This document shows, piece after piece, positions 59,295 through 64,000 of a stretch of 64,000 nt of DNA (the first letter of the stretch is position 1; each line of letters begins with the position of its first letter). Origin of the DNA: Citrobacter freundii (GTDB taxonomy: Bacteria; Bacteroidota; Bacteroidia; Chitinophagales; Chitinophagaceae). A model generated the notes under the pieces. That model saw nothing but the letters and a program-made list of their open reading frames with translations, was not told the origin of the DNA and did no database searches. The stretch lies in the NCBI GenBank assembly GCA_003243445.1, contig QFQQ01000009.1, positions 62,001-126,000 on the forward strand, in the 5' to 3' direction. A program made the translations under genes and the position numbers.

Positions 59295-59316
59295 AGTATC
59301 AGGATCAGATATAACA

Positions 59317-59345
59317 GGCGCGGTGATTTCCCGCGCCTTTTTTTA
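59317..59345 (+). terminator. Intrinsic terminator of the DUF3857 pair
   Basis: GGCGCGG (59317-59323) pairs with CCGCGCC (59331-59337) around a seven-base loop, followed by seven or more T on the plus strand. It lies 22 bp past the stop. CGCCGAACATCGCG at 59441 is a solo relic of family C. Confidence 0.9.
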
Positions 59346-59486
59346 TACCATTGAAAATGCGCTCGAAGAAGCCTTGTGTTTCCTGAAATTGTTATTTGAT
59401 ATAAATTATAGTGCATGATCAGTTACGCGGGAAGACCGAACGCCGAACATCGCGTACCAGACCTCGTTACCAAGGCCAACCTGTAA

Positions 59487-61322
59487 TCAGAAGAAATTAA
59501 TACCGGCATTCCACCCAAACCACCCTGTCAGTCTATCATTCACGGTAAAGTTCTTATACCCGTCAGGCGCACCAGGTTTCAGGTATCCTTTGACCTGTAG
59601 TTGCTGATCAGAGAAATAAAGCGATACAGATGGACCTGCAAAGAGTGAAACAAATTTTCCGAGCTTTACATTCAGGTTTAGCTGCAAACGGTTCATGACA
59701 TTTGAATAGTCTAATGAACCGAGATAAAAATATTGCGAGTATAATTCCGGGTTGAGCGTTAGCGATTTTTTTTTGTTCAACGATAGTTCCATGCCGAGCC
59801 CGTACCCCACGGTGTAAGCCTTTGTTTCTTCGTCGGAACGTATGCCTGTCATCAGAATGCTATACAGTCTTGAATTTCCCGTTTTAAAGGCACTGTTGAC
59901 ATCAGTCATTTCATTGGCAAAGAAGGTCAGTTTATGATACCCTTTCAGCACAATGTTGATCAATCCGATGCTATATCCATCTGAAGTATCTGCGATATTG
60001 ATCAGACCGATCTGCACCCCTTTCAATCGTTTTGAATAGTTGAGCAGCCCCGCGATCTGCAAACCGCGCGTTTCTTTATTGCTTACGTTTGCAATACCCG
60101 CCACCTGCACTCCGGACACTTTTCTTTTGGCGAAGTTTGCTATGCCTGCTGCCTGCATGCCGCGTACACTATCTGTTACGTGATTATATACACCGCCCAC
60201 CTGAAACCCCGTGAACTTTCCTTTCACCAGGTTACTAATACCGGCGCTCTGCATACCAGTGACACTATCCAGCACTGTGTTGCTGACGCCGGCTACCTGG
60301 AAGCCTTTCATCGATCCACCAACAACGTTGATCATACCTGCTGCCTGGAAATATTGTACAGCTTTTTTGTCAATGTTAAAAAGGCCTCCGATCTCCACCC
60401 CGTTAGTTCCTGCGGTATAACCGCCCAATGCATTCAGAGAAATATTATTGATCACCTGTGCGCTCATTTTGCCATGTGATCCCAATCCCGGAACAAGTGA
60501 AGCCTGGTAGGGTCTGGTGGTGAAGAATTTATTCAGGTTCAAACTCTGGATCTTCTGGCGTGCGGAAAGAAGAAAGCGCCCCGCCCTTGTTGTCTCTACC
60601 TTGCCGGAATCAGCAATGGCCGTCACTGGGACGGCCACGATCGTGTCTTCTTTTCCGGGAGCAGGCGGTAGCTGGGCTACTTCATAATCTTCCGGGCTGA
60701 TCACTGTCCGCTCGGCTTCATTCTCCAGCGGTATCATGGTGATCGTGAGTTCCTGGTTATGCCGCGGTTCTATCACTACAGATGTATCCGCATAAAATTC
60801 CTTGCTTAAGGTTAGCTCGGCGGTAGTTTTTCTTCCGCTTTTCAATCTCAGCTTGAAAGAACCATCCTGGTTGGTCAGTGTCGCTGCCAGCAATTTCTTT
60901 TCATATACACTTGCATCGCGAATCGCCTGCCCGGTCTGCTCGTCATATACAAAGCCGCTGACCATATAGATTCGTTCTTCTTTTACCGCTTTATTGGTGA
61001 TCATGGTGATCTTTACCGGAGCGCGGCGGATGATAATGTAGTTGCCATTCTCCACAAATTCATAGCCGGGACCGAATAGCTGTTGCAGAATTTCCTTTAA
61101 TGTTTTACCGGACGAACTGATGCTTACGATGCTGTCTTTCTTCACAATGCTCGAACTATAAGAAAAATAAAACCGCCCTTTATTGCTGAGGATCTCCAAT
61201 GTTCTGTCAAGCCGCTTGTTACTGCTTTCTATCAGGATTGGCTTTGACAAAAGCTGCGCGTGCAACTCTGCTGAAGTGAATACCAGTAGCAAAAAGATAA
61301 GGTATAAGGAAATTCGTTTCAT
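59487..61322 (-). CDS. STN-domain outer-membrane protein with AG-x-N repeats and C-terminal barrel, FecR operon
   Basis: The protein has 611 residues. Signal peptide to about 22 (ELHAQ). An STN domain (about 30-105: LDRTLEILSNKGRFYFSYSS, GKTLKEILQQLFGPGYEF) is followed by a carboxypeptidase-like regulatory domain (about 120-200: VSGFVYDEQTGQAIRDASVY, NQDGSFKLRLKSG). From about 310 to 460 there are about eight repeats of near 20 residues such as TGMQSAGISNLVKGK and SGVQVAGIANVSNK. The last 140 residues look like barrel strands ending in GINFF. There is no TonB plug or large receptor barrel. It is third in the sigma-FecR operon, at the position usual for a SusC-type receptor. Confidence 0.75.
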   Translation of the reverse strand: MKRISLYLIFLLLVFTSAELHAQLLSKPILIESSNKRLDRTLEILSNKGRFYFSYSSSIVKKDSIVSISSSGKTLKEILQQLFGPGYEFVENGNYIIIRRAPVKITMITNKAVKEERIYMVSGFVYDEQTGQAIRDASVYEKKLLAATLTNQDGSFKLRLKSGRKTTAELTLSKEFYADTSVVIEPRHNQELTITMIPLENEAERTVISPEDYEVAQLPPAPGKEDTIVAVPVTAIADSGKVETTRAGRFLLSARQKIQSLNLNKFFTTRPYQASLVPGLGSHGKMSAQVINNISLNALGGYTAGTNGVEIGGLFNIDKKAVQYFQAAGMINVVGGSMKGFQVAGVSNTVLDSVTGMQSAGISNLVKGKFTGFQVGGVYNHVTDSVRGMQAAGIANFAKRKVSGVQVAGIANVSNKETRGLQIAGLLNYSKRLKGVQIGLINIADTSDGYSIGLINIVLKGYHKLTFFANEMTDVNSAFKTGNSRLYSILMTGIRSDEETKAYTVGYGLGMELSLNKKKSLTLNPELYSQYFYLGSLDYSNVMNRLQLNLNVKLGKFVSLFAGPSVSLYFSDQQLQVKGYLKPGAPDGYKNFTVNDRLTGWFGWNAGINFF

Positions 61323-61335
61323 GTCCGATCTTCAT

Positions 61336-62283
61336 CTATTCAATGATCAATTGACCATTGTTTTTGGTGACCTTTGCATTCAGTGTTTCGCTTACCAGCT
61401 CAAGCACCCGGTCAAGTGATTCATTTTTCAGTACGATATTGATCCGCTGATCACGTAGCTCTTTTCTTCCGATAATGATGTTGGCCTGATACGCTTCGTT
61501 CAATGTTTCAACCAGTTTCCAAAGCGGAGTATCATCACATACAAATTCTTTTGTGCGATAATAATTATACAGGTGGTCATTCACCTTTTCCTTGGTCAGT
61601 GTATCATTTTGCGCAGCCCTCAGCCGTTCGTTCTTATGCAGTTCGACGGTTTGACCATTTCTTGTTACACGAACGATGCCCGTCTCAACGATCACATCTG
61701 TCGCGCCATTTTCTGTTTTGATATTGAATGATGTGCCGACAACAGTCACTTCAATATCATTTACCGAGATCACAAATGGCTTTTTCCTATTGGGTGTAAC
61801 GTGGAAAAATGCTTCACCTTTTAATGTTACAGCTCTTTTATTTCCGTTGAATTTAGAAGGATAACTCAGTGATGATTCTTTATTCAGCGTAACGGTTGAC
61901 CCATCAGGCAGTGTGTCCGTCAGTGTGTTATTTCCGGTTTGTGCCAGTAACTGTTCTGCAGGTCTGTTGTTATACATCCACAACCCTGCAATGCACAGCC
62001 CTGCAACCACTACTACAGCTGCTGCGATCTTTCTCCAGTCGAACGAGCGCTTTGGTAATTCACGAATGGGCGCGTTGATCTGTGTATGGCCGTTATTCAC
62101 TCTTTGTTGAAACCTTTGCCAGGCTTTGTTTTCATCAACCGTGGAGGAGGCCGCGAGATCGAGGCTGGTATCCCAGACTTTTTTCAATCCGTCATAATAA
62201 GCCTGGTTGGCTTCATTTGCGTGAAGCCATTCGTTCACCAGCGCAGTCTCATCCGGATCAGCTTCTCCCAGGAGATGCTTCAC
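61336..62283 (-). CDS. FecR family anti-sigma regulator
   Basis: The protein has at least 315 residues. A transmembrane helix is at about 85-104 (IAAAVVVVAGLCIAGLWMY), then the FecR domain (LPDGSTVTLNKESSLSYPSK, VTLKGEAFFHVTPNRKKPF, VVGTSFNI) and a C-terminal STN-like part (FVCDDTPLWKLVETLNEAYQ). It relays signal from the outer membrane protein to the sigma factor. The listed start is GTG at 62283. The frame continues 13 codons upstream with EEKFYHINDDLL, which is like other FecR N-termini, and starts there only with CTG 62322; the true start may be this CTG, 10 bp after the sigma stop. Confidence 0.85.
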   Translation of the reverse strand: MKHLLGEADPDETALVNEWLHANEANQAYYDGLKKVWDTSLDLAASSTVDENKAWQRFQQRVNNGHTQINAPIRELPKRSFDWRKIAAAVVVVAGLCIAGLWMYNNRPAEQLLAQTGNNTLTDTLPDGSTVTLNKESSLSYPSKFNGNKRAVTLKGEAFFHVTPNRKKPFVISVNDIEVTVVGTSFNIKTENGATDVIVETGIVRVTRNGQTVELHKNERLRAAQNDTLTKEKVNDHLYNYYRTKEFVCDDTPLWKLVETLNEAYQANIIIGRKELRDQRINIVLKNESLDRVLELVSETLNAKVTKNNGQLIIE

Positions 62284-62332
62284 CAGGAGGTCATCATTTA
62301 TATGGTAGAATTTTTCTTCCAGGGGGATTGTA

Positions 62333-62905
62333 TTAAAAGTTAAGCAAAACGATTATTATTGGTAAGAACTCCACCAGTTTCTGCCGGAGTATTTTGAGGG
62401 CTTTGCCCATTTGGTTCTCGACGGTCTTTACGGAAATATTGAGTTCATCAGCGATCTCGCGGTATTTCATATCGCCGAAGCGGCTCAACTGGAATATAAG
62501 CCGGCATTGTTCCGGCAGTTCTTCGAGGGCTTTTTTGTAGCGTGCTTCCAGTTCTTTTCCCAACACCCTGCCCTGCGCATGTTCCGACTGGTTTTTCATG
62601 CTGTGTGCCACATATAACTGGTGATTCGACCTTACTTTCTGGTGTTTGAGGTAGTTGAGGCATTCGTTATGAATTGCCCGGTAGAGGTAGGCTGCGATGG
62701 GGCCATTGAAAGAGAGATTCTCGGCCCTGTCCCACAATTTAAAAAACACCTGCTGTACCATTTCCTCCGCCTCATCCTCATCCTTCAAAATAGTACATGC
62801 ATAGGCGTGCAGGTTCTTAAAATACGTTTTAAAAACCTGTTCAAAAGCGGCTTCATCCTTTTTAGCCAGCAGATTGCTGATCGCCTGGTCGTCTGTTGTT
62901 TCCAT
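62333..62905 (-). CDS. ECF sigma factor of the FecR operon
   Basis: The 190-residue protein starts at METTDDQAISNLLAKKDEAA; the frame is open 15 codons further but that part is upstream of the likely transcription start. Region 2: FEQVFKTYFKNLHAYACTIL, DEAEEMVQQVFFKLWDRAENL; region 4: LEELPEQCRLIFQLSRFGDM, YREIADELNISVKTVENQMG. It belongs to the Bacteroidota FecI-like group. The FecR-type gene follows by about 10-49 bp depending on its start, then the STN protein gene. The set forms one minus-strand operon. Confidence 0.9.
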   Translation of the reverse strand: METTDDQAISNLLAKKDEAAFEQVFKTYFKNLHAYACTILKDEDEAEEMVQQVFFKLWDRAENLSFNGPIAAYLYRAIHNECLNYLKHQKVRSNHQLYVAHSMKNQSEHAQGRVLGKELEARYKKALEELPEQCRLIFQLSRFGDMKYREIADELNISVKTVENQMGKALKILRQKLVEFLPIIIVLLNF

Positions 62906-62947
62906 TCTAACGGCCCTGTATCCTGATTCTAGAATTAATGCTGCGCC

Positions 62948-62955
62948 CAAAAGTA
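62948..62955 (-). promoter_or_regulatory. -7 box of the sigma-FecR-STN operon (TACTTTTG)
   Basis: On the minus strand TACTTTTG is an exact TAnnTTTG match, 42 bp upstream of the chosen sigma ATG at 62905. It overlaps the upstream open frame and supports the later start. I see no clear -33 TTTG. Confidence 0.55.
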
Positions 62956-63019
62956 GTTTTTAAAAGAACAACTGTGTGACCGTTCACCCCTATTCGGAGT
63001 TAAAATTCCGTTGATCCGT

Positions 63020-63157
63020 ATTCGATGTTGGATGCGCGATGATCGATGGTCGGGTGAGAATCATCAGAATAGCAAAGCCTCCCTGGTTGGGAGGCTCTGA
63101 TTTATAAAACAATTTCTCGTATAAGCCGGTCATCGACCATCGCGCATCGAACATCGC
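63020..63157. repeat. Intergenic inverted repeat, family C
   Basis: Left arm 63020-63060 and right arm about 63126-63157 are reverse complements; both contain GATGCGCGATG, which only one other C copy (43098) has. The 65-nt spacer includes the sodC terminator hairpin at 63076-63096. It lies between sodC and the sigma operon, both minus strand. Confidence 0.85.
63076..63096 (-). terminator. Hairpin inside the family C spacer, likely sodC terminator
   Basis: AGCCTCCC (63076-63083) pairs perfectly with GGGAGGCT (63089-63096) around TGGTT. On the minus strand it is followed by TTTGCTATT, a weak U tract. It is 62 bp beyond the sodC stop and between the arms of the C element. Confidence 0.55.
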
Positions 63158-63158
63158 T

Positions 63159-63794
63159 TTACCTGATCACTCCACACCCAATCCTCGTTCCCGCATTCCC
63201 CGTCGGCTGTGTTTTGAAATCATCCACGCCGCCGTGAACGATCACGGCTTTGCCGATGATGTTGGAACTGGCCGGTCCGCCGAGTGTCCAGAGGTCGGTA
63301 GTGATCGTTATTTTGCCTTTGCCTTTGGCATCGAGTTTTACATTGCCGATATCGCCAAGGTGGAAGCTGCCTTCGCCCCATTTGCCATGTTGAGCTTTGG
63401 TGGGATTCCAGTGCCCATGGGCCATTTTGGCCGTATCGGCACAGTCCCCATGCTCATGAAGGTGAACGGCTACGCTTTTATTTGCCTTTTTAGGAACAGT
63501 GATCTCCAGTTCCAGTTTTACTTTTCCACCGGCTGTATCGAATTTAGCCAGGCCGGTTACTGTTGTATCAGGATAAGTACCGCTCAACGCGGCTTCGGCA
63601 TGACCAGCCATTGGTGCATCGGCCATGGCCATAGTATCATGGCCGGAATGGCTTACTGAATCGGTTGGAGAAACGGTGGTTGTACTGTCGGTTGTTTTAC
63701 CGGAACTGCCTTCATTATTACAAGAGAGAATAGCCACAGATCCGATTGCCAGCGCAAGAAGCATGGCTCCCGGTCTGTAAAAAGAATGTTTCAT
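63159..63794 (-). CDS. sodC: Cu,Zn superoxide dismutase, lipoprotein
   Basis: The 211-residue protein starts at MKHSFYRPGAMLLALAI; the open frame goes further upstream but the signal peptide begins here. A lipobox, AILSC with Cys25, is followed by a Ser/Thr/His/Met-rich linker (about 26-70, with SHSGHDTMAMADAPMAGH) that could carry metal. The dismutase domain has VHLHEHGDC (copper His pair and the disulfide Cys), HGHWNP, GSFHLGDIGN (zinc Asp) and NAGTRIGCGVIR (the active-site Arg and the second Cys). It detoxifies superoxide in periplasm or on the outer membrane. Confidence 0.93.
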   Translation of the reverse strand: MKHSFYRPGAMLLALAIGSVAILSCNNEGSSGKTTDSTTTVSPTDSVSHSGHDTMAMADAPMAGHAEAALSGTYPDTTVTGLAKFDTAGGKVKLELEITVPKKANKSVAVHLHEHGDCADTAKMAHGHWNPTKAQHGKWGEGSFHLGDIGNVKLDAKGKGKITITTDLWTLGGPASSNIIGKAVIVHGGVDDFKTQPTGNAGTRIGCGVIR

Positions 63795-63901
63795 AAACGT
63801 TGATTTATTGGTGAGTGAAAAGTTCCGTGAGTGAGATGGCAAAGAAAGTTTGGTTTAAAAATTCAAATGTTCACAGTTGTCCAGAGACATTATGTCCGGC
63901 T

Positions 63902-64000
63902 TTAAAAGCTGATACCAGCCCGTAATCCCCAGAACGCATTTGTTACGCCGCTTTTTAACCAGGCTTCATATTTAGCTTGTACATCAATACCCAATATCCG
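63902..64000 (-). CDS. C-terminal end of an outer-membrane beta-barrel protein (partial)
   Basis: The frame runs from the window edge on the minus strand to TAA at 63902-63904 and gives 32 residues: ILGIDVQAKYEAWLK, then VTNAFWGLRAGISF. The alternating pattern and terminal Phe are the last two strands of a beta-barrel. No more can be said, since the rest lies outside the window. Confidence 0.6.
   Translation of the reverse strand, partial: RILGIDVQAKYEAWLKSGVTNAFWGLRAGISF

Noticed and set aside
321..63157. CRISPR array or insertion-sequence interpretation of the intergenic repeats
   Set aside because: No regular spacer/repeat alternation, no cas gene, no transposase, no terminal target duplications; copies are single inverted pairs.

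Overview
The window looks like chromosomal DNA of a Bacteroidota bacterium, most likely family Chitinophagaceae. This rests on gene content (a secDF fusion, FecR/ECF sigma pairs, a type IX secretion sorting domain, the etfA / bifunctional-nuclease order, outer-membrane beta-barrels) and on many -7 boxes of the Bacteroidota form TAnnTTTG upstream of starts. I assigned this by reading alone. I saw no rRNA or tRNA gene, CRISPR array, prophage or insertion sequence.

Layout. 1-5.3 kb: end of etfA, a bifunctional nuclease, ispE, a methyltransferase, ornithine aminotransferase, a VIT1/CCC1-type transporter. 5.5-9.4 kb (minus): small membrane protein, outer-membrane barrel, SDR, APC permease. 9.9-17.5 kb (minus): an ABC-F protein with a degenerate second site, a large secreted zinc protease, groL and groS. 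18-22.6 kb: a nine-PAS soluble histidine kinase with an orphan receiver. 23-28.3 kb: nusB, DUF1573 lipoprotein, yajC, coaE, a lipoprotein, a methyltransferase, an aminotransferase. 29-35.8 kb: secDF, an A-type Fe-S carrier, a membrane-anchored unknown, an acyl-CoA mutase catalytic subunit with a GNAT gene. 36-36.8 kb: a GNAT/DUF1778 toxin-antitoxin pair with a visible operator. 37.2-47.7 kb: PL6 lyase, glnS, M28 peptidase, a histone H1-like protein, amidohydrolase, cation/proton antiporter. 48-52.5 kb: GntP permease and a 971-residue FAD/Fe-S oxidoreductase. 52.8-59.3 kb: an ECF sigma / membrane protein / surface-solenoid operon, then two tandem DUF3857 proteins. 59.5-63.8 kb (minus): a sigma / FecR / STN-barrel operon and a lipoprotein Cu,Zn superoxide dismutase. 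The right edge holds the end of another beta-barrel.

The most unusual feature is between the genes. About twenty intergenic gaps contain long imperfect inverted repeats of one design: an arm of 18-58 nt, usually built from short tandem words, then a unique spacer, then the reverse complement of the arm. At least seven unrelated word families (A-G) share this design. The two arms of one element often share peculiarities that other members of the same family lack, so the arms seem to evolve together. They lie outside the coding regions (at most grazing a stop codon) at convergent, divergent and tandem junctions, and several end just before a promoter. They also lengthen open frames artificially, so several starts here were moved downstream of them.

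Regulatory sites that can be read directly include exact TAnnTTTG boxes for nusB, the DUF1573 gene, secDF, the ABC-F gene, the toxin-antitoxin pair and others; a GG-N10-GC sigma-54-like site upstream of groS; and intrinsic terminators, one a perfect 30-bp hairpin directly after the secDF stop codon.
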